Shown here piece by piece: positions 11,211-22,129 of a stretch of DNA of 64,000 nt. Positions within the stretch are counted from its first letter, which is position 1; every line of letters begins with the position of its first letter. The translations under genes were made by a program, and so were the position numbers. This stretch comes from Cranoglanis bouderius (lineage: Eukaryota; Chordata; Actinopteri; Siluriformes; Cranoglanididae), in the NCBI GenBank assembly GCA_023630585.1, contig CM042558.1, positions 16,179,800-16,243,799 on the forward strand, read 5' to 3'. Under the pieces are notes generated by a model that ran no database searches, had not been told where the DNA came from, and saw only the letters and a program-made list of their open reading frames with translations.

Positions 11211-11690
11211 CTATTTCTATAACTTCACACCAGGGTAATTCCTGGGGTAAACAGATTCCTAGGCAGATTAGCATAACTAGCAAGTAGGCTAGTTATGCTA
11301 ACCTCTATTTTGTAGTGTGTTTAGTTTCAAAGAAAAAAAAATCTCGTGGCAAAATCATGAAAATCTAATAGGCAAGTGATTATAGTAAAAATTATTTCAA
11401 CAAATAGCCTACGAAAAGTAGCGAACATTAAACTGCCAACAGTTGCTAACTATTTCTAACATCATGCTAATTCCTGGTGTAAACAGATCACCAGAGAGGT
11501 GCTAGTTATGCTAACCTCTATTATGTGCCATGCTTAGTTGCAAAGAAAAAAAAAATCTCACATAACAAAATCATAAACATCTAATGAGTGAGAGATTTTG
11601 GTAAAATTTTCATCAAATAATTTAGTAAGAAAAGCAAAGAGCACTGCTAACTGCTAATCACTGCTATTTGTAGGAGCTGGATCATGCTAA
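11211..11690 (+). repeat. Tandem duplication of about 240 bp
   Basis: Two adjacent units share TAATTCCTGG followed by GTAAACAGAT, TAGTTATGCTAACCTCTATT, AGTTTCAAAG/AGTTGCAAAG before an A-run, and ATCATGAAAATCTAAT / ATCATAAACATCTAAT. The units start near 11211 and 11452. A third partial start (CATGCTAATTCCTAGTG) follows at about 11685. Confidence 0.75.
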
Positions 11691-11967
11691 TTCCTAGTGC
11701 TATGTAAGGCTAGTGCTAGTGCTATGTGAGTACCAAGTCAGGTTGGATTTTCACAATATTTTTTTTCTCATTTTGTGGAAATTATACAAATCTGGCAAAA
11801 CTTTTGATACCAATTATTTAACACTATTTGAACACTGTTTGACAGACAAATGGATTTTTAACCATTTAAAATTCTGATTCTTTTTTGATACCAAGCATTT
11901 ATTCAAATGGTAACATACATTTTTGTCATCTCTTAAAGAAAAAGTATTAATAATTAATGATTGTGCA

Positions 11968-12110
11968 GATCCTCTGTAAGTGCTCCGTATTTAGGGACAC
12001 TTGTTACCCAGCTGTCAATGCGAACAAACATAATAAATGTGATTCAGAGAACAGATCTTGGATAAGTGCTCTTTATTTAGGGACGCTTGTTACCCAGCTG
12101 TCAAAGCACA
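11968..12110 (+). repeat. 86-bp tandem duplication
   Basis: GATCCTCTGTAAGTGCTC at 11968 and GATCTTGGATAAGTGCTC at 12054 each lead into TATTTAGGGACRCTTGTTAC and CCAGCTGTCAA. The period is 86 bp and the divergence is low. Confidence 0.8.
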
Positions 12111-14154
12111 TATAACAGGTGGAGTGGATGATCAGCATGTTGTGTCCTGACCACACCGTGTGCGTGCTGGGGTCAAAGTTCTGACCAAAGTCTCACTGAG
12201 CACAGCGGTCTCTCCTGACCCCTTTTCAAGTGCACTTCGGTGCTGTTACCATAGTGACAGGGGAGGAGATGTCGAATGGCACGCTGCCCCCCGTTCTTTC
12301 TCACTCGTAGTGCAGAGAACAGAGCATCTTGACTTTTATACAGTGAGAGTGAAAAGAACTGGGTGTCGTATTGTGAGGGAAAACAAGGGAGACGTGAAGA
12401 CACCGGGAAGGTGAAGACGGACAGAAAGTGAAAGTAAGAGTGAGGGCGACTGAAAAGTATGTCTGACTCTCGAACTGCATAAAGGAGACTTCAGTGCAAG
12501 ACTGGCCATAATGTCAGCTTTAACGTGGATGTGGATTTGACGTCAGAGATCAATTGCAAATGGATTTTCAAATGGACTTCTGTAGAGCGTCTAATGGTTT
12601 AAGGCTTAAGGCTTCTTGGTTTGGTTAAGGTGTTCTTCAGTTTGTCCATCAACTGGGACTTTTATAAGTTTCTATGTGGAACCATACAAAAGAAGGTTTT
12701 GCTTTCAGAGAGGTGTCCTAGTGAAATCCATTTATGTAGCTGAGAACTCAAATATCCAAAGAACCTTTGAAGGACTATATTGTGTAAGAGTTGAGGTTAT
12801 ACAATTGGTTCTAGTCTCTGTTGTTGGGTTTTATATGGAACTTTTGGGGATTTCCCAAAGAGACAAACTAATGAACCCTTTAAACTGATTCTCTAGGAGT
12901 ATAGAACCCTGAGGAACTCTTGGAAGAACCCTTTTCTTTCTAAGAGTATACTTAAAAACCAAACACTGTCAATGGAAAATAAACTAGACCCTAAATTATT
13001 TTGGTTGGACCAGTTTTATTTATCTTTATTCAGCAGTTAAAACAATTTGTTTGTCAGAAATGTCACAAGCAGCATTGTCTGTTATAGAAAGTGTACATCC
13101 ATTGTCTCTATTGAGAATTTTTTAAAAACCATGTAGGACAAAACAATGCAGCACTTTTGGCTCCCCACCTTGTGACATTCCCAGTCTATTTGCTCCATTA
13201 TTGCTTGAAATCCTGACATTATGATATTAAACTCCAAATGCAGGTCTGGAGAATGTGGACTGAGCTGTCTGTTTGGGGTTTGTTTTTAGACACTTGAGAC
13301 AAAGTTCTCAGTGTCTGAGCCCGGTTCTGACTCATCAGGTCGTCGTGTCTATCTCTCTGCACGACCCTGAGAATCGCCTTCTGCCTCCTGGTGGAATGCA
13401 GGGAATTCGGCTGCCGTCGACACTCTGAAACGGAGAGTTAATTAGAAACAGCATGGCCAACTGCTGGGACCGTATTTGATTATTCATGGGATATGGTCGA
13501 GTTTGAAGTAGTTCATTGTGGGTTCTAATGTTCTTCACAGCATTCAGGATTTTGTCATTGCAGGCTGGTAATAATGGTGGTGTTGGAGGAATTGATGAAA
13601 TGCTGTGTTAGATGTTAGTCTTCCTTAACGTGTGCGATTACTTGTAGAATTATGTCGTTAATAGTTTTATTGGCTGCTTTGTGACTAATATTTGTACTAC
13701 TCTCTGAGAAATAAAGGTACCAAACTGTACTTTTGCTCATTACTGGAGTGGTACCACCAAGGTTTCAGTATGTATCTTAGACTTGAGAACATGAATAAAG
13801 TGTACCTTTAAAAATATATATATATTTTTTACTGATGTACCTTAAAGGTACACCACTTGCACACACACAAGGTCCAAAAAGGATGACACCACTCCAGCAA
13901 CAAGGAAATGTAAAGTTTATTACCTTTATTTCTGAGAGTGTAGTACCTGAGTACTAGAACTTAGTTTACAAGTCTGTCTCACCTAAAATCTTCGCCACAA
14001 ATATCTGCTCAAACATCATTCAGTCCTTCAGTAATGTCACACAGACCTTTCCGAAATGTTTTAGGACACAGTATGACTTTCTGTAATCTGTAAACGTGAA
14101 CAAAACATCACTCTGTCGCCGAATGCTGAGATGTTACGAGGCGGCCATGTTGGA

Positions 14155-14330
14155 GACATTTACCTTTACTCATTCAGCACATGCTTTTATCCAAAGCGGT
14201 TTACAATTAAGCCGAAGGTTAAGGGCCTTGTTCAAGAGACAACAGTGGTGGATTGGTGGTTCTGGTATTCAAACTTGTACCCTTCTGATCAGTAGTCCAA
14301 AGCACTAACAGCTGAGTCACCACTGACCCA
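14155..14330 (-). repeat. tRNA-derived SINE (minus strand)
   Basis: On the minus strand it reads GTGACTCAGCTGTTAGTGCT, then GGACTACTGATCAGAAGGGT and GTTTGAATACC (degenerate B box). The tail is TCTTGAACAAGGCCCTTAAC followed by AAACCGCTTTGGATAAAAGC and GTGCTGAATGAGTAAA. This head-plus-tail structure is that of teleost tRNA/core SINEs. Confidence 0.65.
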
Positions 14331-16327
14331 AAATGACACCCAGTATCAATTTCGTTCTTGCCAGAAATCGGTATCGTTCCACGCAAGCTTGACCTACACA
14401 TAAGGTTCCATCCAGCACCCTTAAGGATTTTTATCCCTTTGGAGAAGCCCTGAAATAATTTCTGTAGCAATCTGCAACACAGATTACCCTAACTGAGAAG
14501 GCTCCAATTTGGACCCCTTGTAGGAAGCTAAGAACTATCCAAAGAACCCTCGGGGAACCCTTGGATTGGCCTCTTGTCAGTCATCTAGCTAAATCTAGGT
14601 AAACCACCGTAAATGTTGGGGACAGAGCTTCGTGCACATGGGTGGAAATGGGGGCAGGCTCAATGAGTAAAAGAAAAAAAACCTCATTCAACTCCACCCA
14701 ATTAACCATTAGAGACCGTTTCCCCCCGACAAATCTTACCTAAAGCACCTTTAGATTTCTAAATACAGACTGTTTTGCAAAATGACTTATGTGAAAAGAT
14801 TTACGGTGAAATTGATTTCCTTAACTTGTTAGTGATGATAGTCCTGTAGCTACACTCCCAAATTAAAGCCGCAAACATCAAACGTCTCAGCTGTTTGACT
14901 ACATTTACGTTAAGGTGGAAATTTTGTAAACTTGATTTTTCAGCTTTGTGCTTGAACCGGATTTGGCCTTGGTTGTCAGATTTGATAAAAGTCTCCACCA
15001 AATGAATGGATGCAAACGTAACATGGTGTGACAGATGCAGTAATCAGTGTCACATGTGGGTATGCAGGTGAAATGACATCAGAAACTTGCATAGACCTTC
15101 CTGTTTCTGGAGAACAAGACAAGCCACACCAAAGCATTTGTTTGTCACCATTTAATTAGAAATTAAAAAAGGCAGGAATGGGTTCACCAGGTTCTTCCAC
15201 CAGAGTTAAAGCACATTTGACTCCCACATGACAATCCACTTCCAGTATGAAGTCCCACACACTCGAGTGTGGGCGATTACATGTATAGGCTTAAATAGAC
15301 CTAGAGCAACCTGTTTTAGAGCCGATCGATGTGAAAGGTCTTAACCCCATCACTGAATGTTGGTGGACTGATTGCTTTAGGCTGAACAAACAGACCTGCA
15401 GCTTGGGTGCAGAAATCTTGGAAAGGGGAGCCGAAGAAAGTGTTGTTTAGAGATGTGTGCTGCCTACAAGGTGCTCTCTTTTTTCCTAATCCCTCTGGTT
15501 CTTTCCAGTGTTGCAATGATGCAAAGAAGACTCTGAATCTGATTTGTAGTCAGATTATATTCCAATCACAAAAGTTATCAAATTCATTTTTGATACTCAG
15601 AAGCATTTTCCCATAATCACAGCCAACTTAGAAGATGCCAAACAGGAAGTGTGACCATACCCTTTGCATATTGACTCAAAGCCTTAGTTATGTCTTTGGT
15701 CCAATGCTCTTACACAACCAATGGATGTTCATATCTTTGGTTCACTTGGGAGTGCTGCTGGAAATAAGAAGTCATGCCGCATCTCAGGAATGCATTTGTG
15801 TACTTACACCAAATCTATAAACAACAGGAAGTGAATCGGTATCTTGCCAATGTCGGATTTCACCGAGGAAATCCATCCCACAAGTAACAGTTTCGTCATG
15901 GAGCCAAATAACATGGATCAAGCCTTTACTTCCACATGACCACAGTCTCTAATAGTGCTTGGACCCCTTAATCATCACACATGGCTAGATCTTGCCTTAT
16001 AATCACCAAATTAGTTTACATAAATAACATTAACATAATTAACATTTAAAACAATAAACAGTAATTAGAAATATACATTGATAAGACAGCTTTACTGAGT
16101 GTTATACTATTATGTTAGTGATGAAGAATCATGTATTCCCGAGAGCCATTTCTGTATTTTTTCTGTAACCTACAGAACAGGTATAACAGATGTTCTCGGT
16201 CTCTCAGTCCTGACAAATTGTCTCTTACTGTGTGACAGCAGCACCATCTCCTGGGTTTGAGCATCACTACAGTGTTAAGTTCTTATGGTAAGTTCATCAT
16301 TTGAGACATACTTACTGTATACATATA

Positions 16328-16815
16328 TACATTGATCGGCCATAACATTAAAACCACCTGCCTATTACTATCTAGTTATTTCTATCATAGCCAACATTAA
16401 CCTTTCCAGCAGTTTGTGCTACAGTAGCTCTTCAGTGGGATCGGACCAGACGGGCTAGCCGTCGCTCCCCACGCGCGTCAGTGAGATTTGGGCACCCGTG
16501 ACCCTGTCGCCGGTTGTCCTTCCTTGGACCACTTTTGGTAGGTACGAACCACTGCATTCCGGGAACACCCCACAAGACCTGCCGTTTTGGAGATGCCCAG
16601 TCGTCTAGCTATCCTAATTTGGCCCTTGTCAAAAGTCACTCAGATCCTTACGCTTGCCCATTTTTCCTTCTTCCAACACATCAACTTTGAGAACTGACTG
16701 TTCACTTGCTGCCTAATATACCCCATCCCTTCACAGGTGCCACTGTAACGAGATAATCTGTTATTCACTTCACCTGTCGGTGGTTTTAATGTTATGGCTG
16801 ATTGGTCACGTGTAT
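16328..16815. mobile_element. Internally deleted Tc1 element near THOC7 3' end
   Basis: The TIRs are GGCCATAACATTAAAACCAC at the left and GTGGTTTTAATGTTATGGCT at the right. The minus-strand interior keeps fragments such as GGGAACACCCCACAAGACCT and CTAGCTATCCTAATTTGGCC shared with the element at 44.1 kb. Coding capacity is lost. Its right end is about 50 bp from the THOC7 polyadenylation signal. Confidence 0.8.
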
Positions 16816-16866
16816 ATTTTATACATATAAAGAGACAGAAACACAAAGGATTGTGAAAACATCACT

Positions 16867-16872
16867 TTTATT
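16867..16872 (-). promoter_or_regulatory. THOC7 polyadenylation signal
   Basis: AATAAA on the minus strand about 75 bp beyond the THOC7 stop codon, giving a very short 3' UTR. Confidence 0.7.
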
Positions 16873-16946
16873 ACAATGTATTGTAACGTATTAAAAGATA
16901 CTGTGCAAATGTGAAAGGGGGAGGGGAAAAAAACCCCAAAAAACAA

Positions 16947-17008
16947 CTAATCTCCGTTTTCCACTGGGCTTTCTTGGGACGTTTCATCACTCTCCATCTT
17001 TTCATCAT
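16947..17008 (-). CDS. THOC7: THOC7 last exon
   Basis: Codes the acidic tail DDEKMESDETSQESPVENGD and TAG; acceptor TTACCAG. The final residues diverge from mammals, as is normal for this tail. Confidence 0.93.
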
Positions 17009-18125
17009 CTGGTAAACAAGAAACACAAATCCAAAACACAACGGTTCAGCCGATAGAAATGCAGGAAGTACGAAATTCTGATAAACCTGACTGAAATCTT
17101 AATAAGAATTACTCATCCATTTTAGGAACAAAATAGTTCCTGTTGGAATTTAATCCCACGTTTTACCCGGAGACCGAACTAACCTGAAATCTGATCGGTC
17201 AGAAAGTGGAGCACACTGCGTTTGCACACTCGACAAAAAAATAAAAATAAAATAATAATAATACTAATAATAATAAGTCAGCAAGTCGTTGCCGAACCGT
17301 TCGGGTATGAACTGTGGTGTTCTGTGAAATATATTATTCGAGTCTGGCTAGCGTCTTTGTTTCATCTTGACATGTTTAACTGCATAGTAATGCATGCACG
17401 TTATATAACTGCGTTACGGTGAACTTTATTCGGCTAAGTGGTATGTAGCTATGTGTATTATGTTCAATACACATAGCTACATACCAAATGAAATCTTTTG
17501 CTGTGCGGACGTCAATAAAGCATATGGTTTTTTTTAAAGAAAACAGACAGACATTTTATTTTCGGTATGTTGAAATCACTCGTCTGTCAGCCCAGACACG
17601 AAACCTGCTTCTCCAGAGCTACAGATTGGTCCACCGGTTTTTTTCTTCTCTACAACTAAGGAAGACTTGATTAATATTCGTGAATTATGAACGGCAAATA
17701 GTTTGCTAAAGTGAACGAATCTCTCTCCACACTACACGTACGGGGGGAAAAAAAAGCGAAGAGTGATAATCTTCAGTGTTTCATCTCGATATTTACGCAA
17801 ACATCTGATCCTGCTGCTTTTATGTAACGAGCGCCCACGTAGTGGTCCCACGGAAGTTCGGACTCACCCTCTAGCGTCTGCTGAAGCTCCTGGATGGTAC
17901 TGAGAAGCACGTGGAACTGTTTCTTACGCAGCTCCAACTGAGGGGGGAAAACAGAAGGTGAAAATTAGTGCTCTTTTTTTTTTTTTTTTTGGTGGCGTGT
18001 GTAAGACAGAGATGACTCAAAATGACCAGAAACTTACCTTATCTTCTACATTCTCTTTGATTTGGGAAAGCTGTTGAAGTTCTTTGTCCAGCGCTTCAAG
18101 CTGCCTGTGGTGACACGATCATACC

Positions 18126-18163
<38 letters not shown>

Positions 18164-18352
18164 TAAAAAATCAGAAGACATTATTAAAATATCTTTATAT
18201 CATTTCTATCAGTGTGTCTATGCGCTTAATTGAACAGTAATTATACTTACTCCATTGTTTTGTGTCTGTCTGGATGTTGCTGGATGACTTTTGCCAAAGC
18301 ATCGTACTCTAAAATACGAGAAAAATCACACTTTTTCATTATTTGTATGACA

Positions 18353-18385
<33 letters not shown>

Positions 18386-21300
18386 TCAACAGATGTAATG
18401 TAGTAATCGGACCTTGGCGGTTCTTTCGTATCCTCTTTGCTCTCTGGATCTCTTTTTTGCACTCCGCGATTTTCTCATGTGCGGCTGATATACTTTGCTC
18501 TGCGTTCAGGAAACAGACCAGAAGTGAGCGCAAATCTCAAACGCAGACATTTCGTATCAAAATGCAAAGGGAACTGCTGTTAAAACGCCGTCGTGCGACT
18601 ATATTGAACTGCTCTGGTTGGCTTTTTAAGAAATGGTATCATTTATCCATCAAATATTCGAAGTGGTCCTACAGAACAAGTAGTCATGAATAATAATTTT
18701 TTTTTACTTCATATAATCAACACGGTTAAAGTTAAAGGGTGGCTTCTTATTTCATTCTTAGTCTTCTTGTCCTACTTCAGTGGTCTCTCCAGTTCATTTT
18801 GCTTTAATTTCTGCGAAATCCTGGAGCTAAAGTTGTGAACGAGGAAACGTCGCACCGCATGATTTGTCCAAGGAATCCTTCGCTTTAAGGCATCCTATCT
18901 AATTTGCATAGAATTCATATTTTCGTTTGTCTCGATTGAACCGTAGCGACGGGTCACGCGCGCAGAAGACAAACATTCGCCGGACGCTTTCTACCCTGAG
19001 CGCGGGGTGACTTTCCAAGTTCGAACGTCACATCGCCGCTCTCACCGATGTCTGTGTAGATCGTTTCATAGTTCTCCATCTCCTTCAGGTTCATGTTGTA
19101 CACCAGAAGCGTCTTTCCCATCGAGAACTCGCACTGTGACAAGCTTCCAAGCATCCTCTGGTACTGAGCAAACCTGCGGGAAAGGAGACGGAACGAATGT
19201 TAAAGTCTGCAACGGTGTCATTGACCTGTAACCAGTGAAAGTGTTGATTATATGACGGATTTAAAAATCACCCTTCTTCTGGTGTCACGTTCGAGTGGCA
19301 CCATTTAATGAAGCTTTTCAGGAGGACGTTGATGCGTCGGTCGTCTCCGGCTCCGTCGCCGTCGATGAGCAGCCGCTTACGGATGACCTCATCTGCAATA
19401 AAGACAAGGCACAGGAGCGTATGAGAGCTGATAGTTCTCTTTTGTAAACTGTAAAAGGGGAGGGGGAGGTGAGGGGGATTGTATGTAACTGTATGTAACT
19501 TAAAAAGCAACAAGTTGTTATCATTTAATTCCTGATTTCTTATTTTGGCTAATGTGCTAAACTTTAATAATGTAATGATGGATTCTGATTTGTTTATTTA
19601 TTTATTCTTTGCTAGTTGGAAAAACTACTTTAGCAGGACGTGGGCTGAATCCCAAACGACTCCTACTTACAGGTGCATCTCAATAAATTAGAATGTCATG
19701 GAAAAGTTCATTTATTTCAGTAATTCAACTCAAATTGTGAAACTCATGTATTAAATAAATTCAGTGCATACAGACTGAAGTAGTTTAAGTCTTTGGTTCT
19801 TTTAATTGTGATGATTTTGGCTCACATTTAACAAAAACCCACCAATTCACTATCTCAACAAATTAGAATATGGTGACATGCCAATCAGCTAATCAACTCA
19901 AAACACCTGCAAAGGTTTCCTGAGCCTTCAAAATGGTCTCTCAGTTTGGTTCACTAGATAAGCCACAAACATTCATTGCCAAAGAAGCTGGCTGTTCACA
20001 GAGTGCTGTATCCAAGCATGTTAACAGAAAGTTGAGTGAAAGGAAAAAGTGTGGAAGAAAAAGATGCACAACCAACCGAGAGAACCGCAGCCTTATGAGG
20101 ATTGTCAAGCAAAATCGATTCAAGAATTTGAGTGAACTTCACAAGGAATGGACTGAGGCTGGGGTCAAGGCATCAAGAGCCACCACACACAGACGTGCCA
20201 AGGAATTTGGCTACAGTTGTCGTGTTCCTCTTGTTAAGCCACTCCTGAATCACAGACAACGTCAGAGGTGTCTTACCTGGGCTAAGGAGAAGAACTGGAC
20301 TGTTGCCCAGTGGTCCAAAGTCCTCTTTTCAGATGGGAGCAAGTTTTGTATTTCATTTGGAAACCAAGGTCCTAGAGTCTGGAGGAAGGGTGGAGAAGCT
20401 CATAGCCCAAGTTGCTTGAAGTCCAGTGTTAAGTTTCCACAGTCTGTGATGATTTGGGGTGCAATGTCATCTGCTGGTGTTGGTCCATTGTGTTTTTTGA
20501 AAACCAAAGTCACTGCACCCGTTTACCAAGAAATTTTGGAGCACTTCATGCTTCCTTCTGCTGACCAGCTTTTTGAAGATGCTGATTTCATTTTCCAGCA
20601 GGATTTGGCACCTGCCCACTTTGCCAAAAGCACCAAAAGTTGGTTAAATGACCATGGTGTTGGTGTGCTTGACTGGCCAGCAAACTCACCAGACCTGAAC
20701 CCCATAGAGAATCTATGAGGTATTGTCAAGAGGAAAATGAGAAACAAGAGACCAAAAAATGCAGATGAGCTGAAGGCCACTGTCAAAGAAACCTGGGCTT
20801 CCATACCACCTCAGCAGTGCCACAAACTGATCACCTCCATGCCATGCCGAATTGAGGCAGTAATTAAAGCAAAAGGAGCCCCTACCAAGTATTGAGTACA
20901 TGTACAGTAAATGAACATACTTTCCAGAAGGCCAACAATTCACTAAAAATGTTTTTTTATTGGTCTTATGAAGTATTCTAATTTGTTGAGATAGTGAATT
21001 GGTGGGTTTTTGTTTTTTGTGAGACAAAATCATCACAATTAAAAGAACCAAAGACTTAAACTACTTCAGTCTGTGTGCATTGAATTTATTTAATACACGA
21101 GTTTCACAATTTGAGTTGAATTACTGAAATAAATGAACTTTTCCACGACATTCTAATTTATTGAGATGCACCTGTATATAAACAGCGCACTATATACTCT
21201 GTAAACGCCATTACTTCTTACACTCTGTAGTGAACCTATAAAGGAAACAGTGAGCGGTTTGTTATTCAGCCTGCGGAATACATTTACAGGCTAACTCTTT

Positions 21301-21647
21301 ATTACTTATGCCTTATTGTAGCTACTGGCCGCCTCACAGAAGGAGAATTTAACTCAGAGATTTTGTCATTTGTGTATTTATTATCATTCCCATACCCTTA
21401 GATTAAATATATTATAAATATAATTAGAATTTGCGTTTCCTTCGTAATAAACGAGCCCTAGCTGTTTAGCTACATCACTTCGGCTAATCTGTTAGCTTTC
21501 ACAGCTACCAAGCGATTTCAGCTCGTTTCTATAAACATGCCTAAATCTACACTGTGTTTCTCAGTCATCGTTAAAAACAATAAACGTAATGTATTAATTT
21601 TAGCTACTATACTCGACCCTGATCTTACCATCAGTTATGGTGCCCAT
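16947..21647 (-). CDS. THOC7: THO complex subunit 7
   Basis: THOC7 is a small coiled-coil subunit of the nuclear THO complex, part of TREX, which couples transcription and splicing to mRNA export. Eight coding exons (minus strand: 21629-21647, 19272-19392, 19046-19173, 18413-18499, 18251-18308, 18038-18104, 17868-17937, 16947-17008) join in perfect phase to 612 nt, that is 203 residues plus TAG; the human protein is about 204. Diagnostic stretches are DDEVIRKRLLIDGDGAGDDR (residues 6-25), SFIKWC, SQCEFSMGKTLLVYNMNL, YDALAKVIQQHPDRH and ELRKKQFHVLLSTIQELQQT. The middle is heptad-rich and helical, the C-terminus acidic. All junctions are GT-AG. The start codon is in a 19-nt coding exon close to the promoter; a 1.5 kb Tc1 transposon occupies part of intron 1. 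Confidence 0.96.
17440..17485. repeat. Perfect 20-bp inverted repeat (hairpin) in THOC7 intron 7
   Basis: The arms 17440-17459 (GGTATGTAGCTATGTGTATT) and 17466-17485 are exact reverse complements separated by 6 bases. No mature small-RNA evidence can be seen from sequence alone. Confidence 0.9.
17868..17937 (-). CDS. THOC7: THOC7 coding exon 7
   Basis: Codes LELRKKQFHVLLSTIQELQQ and TLE; acceptor CCCTCAG, donor GTGAGT. Confidence 0.95.
18038..18104 (-). CDS. THOC7: THOC7 coding exon 6
   Basis: Codes QLEALDKELQQLSQIKENV plus EDK, a coiled-coil segment; acceptor CCACAG, donor GTAAGT. Confidence 0.95.
18126..18163 (+). repeat. (ATA)n microsatellite, THOC7 intron
   Basis: About 13 ATA units between coding exons 5 and 6. 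Confidence 0.85.
18251..18308 (-). CDS. THOC7: THOC7 coding exon 5
   Basis: Codes EYDALAKVIQQHPDRHKTM; acceptor TTTTAG, donor GTAAGT. The upstream intron contains a (TTA)n run (plus strand 18353-18384). Confidence 0.95.
18353..18384 (+). repeat. (ATT)n microsatellite, THOC7 intron
   Basis: About ten ATT units between coding exons 4 and 5. Confidence 0.85.
18413..18499 (-). CDS. THOC7: THOC7 coding exon 4
   Basis: Codes SISAAHEKIAECKK and IQRAKRIRKNRQ; acceptor AACGCAG, donor GTCCGA, a less usual GT context. Confidence 0.92.
19046..19173 (-). CDS. THOC7: THOC7 coding exon 3
   Basis: From FAQYQRML to IYTDI; acceptor CCGCAG, donor GTGAGA. The frame continues for a few codons past the donor, but family alignment ends here. 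Confidence 0.94.
19272..19392 (-). CDS. THOC7: THOC7 coding exon 2
   Basis: From DEVIRKRLL to TPEEG; acceptor ATTGCAG, donor GTGATT. It holds the most conserved N-terminal block of the family. Confidence 0.95.
19670..21174 (+). mobile_element. Full-length Tc1/mariner transposon in THOC7 intron 1
   Basis: A 1505-bp element, flanked by TA on both sides, with TIRs of about 201 bp (19670-19870 and 20974-21174). The outer ends are CAGGTGCATCTCAATAAATT and its inverse, and arm identity is very high. It carries a transposase reading frame in the sense opposite to THOC7. It sits inside an older repeat (GGCTGAATCCCAAACGACTC before, CAGCGCACTATATACTCTG after), so the insertion is nested and relatively young. 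Confidence 0.95.
19933..20895 (+). pseudogene. Tc1 transposase with one in-frame stop
   Basis: The frame runs 19933-20895 for 320 codons and is interrupted only by TGA at 20716-20718, where the family has Trp in NPIENLW. Upstream, 261 residues include an N-terminal helix-turn-helix (CSQSAVSKHVNRKL), a basic GRKR region and DD34E catalytic motifs: Asp in LFSDGSKF, Asp in FQQDLAPAH and Glu in NPIENL, with 34 residues between the last two. After the stop the same frame continues with GIVKRKMRNK to GAPTKY. It is therefore a single-substitution pseudogene. FSDGSKF and FQQDLAPAH also differ from the usual FSDESKF and FQQDNAPAH. Confidence 0.93.
21629..21647 (-). CDS. THOC7: THOC7 coding exon 1
   Basis: Codes MGTITD plus one base; the donor is GTAAGA on the minus strand. 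The 5' UTR continues upstream to perhaps 21.75 kb. Confidence 0.9.
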
Positions 21648-21790
21648 TTGTTCCTCGGTGTGTAGTGAGATCTTTCGATAAAACTTTATTGACACTCCCT
21701 GAAGGAACAAAATGAGAGGCACTGCGTGAAACTGCGCCGCCTGTGGACGCGTCCTTTATTTCACTCACCGCTAAACGCAGCAAATCCGTT
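21648..21790 (-). promoter_or_regulatory. THOC7: THOC7 5' UTR and promoter region (inferred)
   Basis: GC content rises just upstream of the THOC7 ATG (GCGCCGCCTGTGGACGCGTC on the plus strand near 21736). No TATA box is evident, as expected for a housekeeping gene. The start site cannot be fixed from sequence. Confidence 0.45.
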
Positions 21791-22129
21791 CACACACTGG
21801 ACACACTTTTAGTTCTTGATTCTTGAAGAAGAAAAAAAAAGGTTTCGGTTCGTTTGTTATAAATTTGGTATATGCCTAATATTTACCCAATTCCTTTTTA
21901 TTTTACGTTATTTATATTTTGTCAAAAAGGGAAGTGGAAATTTGGTAGCTAATTATTATCTAATATCCCCTTAAGTGTATTAAGAATAAAAGAAAAAGTG
22001 CCTTAACTAAATATTTTGATATATTTTTGTTTTTATTTACAATTCTTAGGTTGCTGTCCTTGTTGTTGTTGTTTTAGTTCTTTTTATTTTATTTTATTCT
22101 ACTTCTTTAATGCCCCAAAGGTCTGTAAT

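Larger units (their letters stand above)
9114..16860. other. Intergenic SYNPR-THOC7, no gene found
   Basis: About 7.7 kb between the convergent 3' ends of SYNPR and THOC7. No exon was recognised, including none resembling sentan (SNTN). It holds transposon remnants (9.75-10.28, 10.35-10.70 and 16.33-16.81 kb), a (TA)n run at 9687-9748, (TG)n at 10315-10342, two local tandem duplications (11.2-11.7 and 11.97-12.12 kb), GGTTC/GAACC repeats, and a SINE near 14.2 kb. The stretch 14.6-16.3 kb shows nothing recognisable. Confidence 0.7.

Noticed and set aside
12160..12414. Overlapping frames on both strands around 12.2-12.4 kb
   Set aside because: Considered as a remnant SNTN exon or a novel gene; no similarity to sentan was seen and no convincing splice sites bound it.
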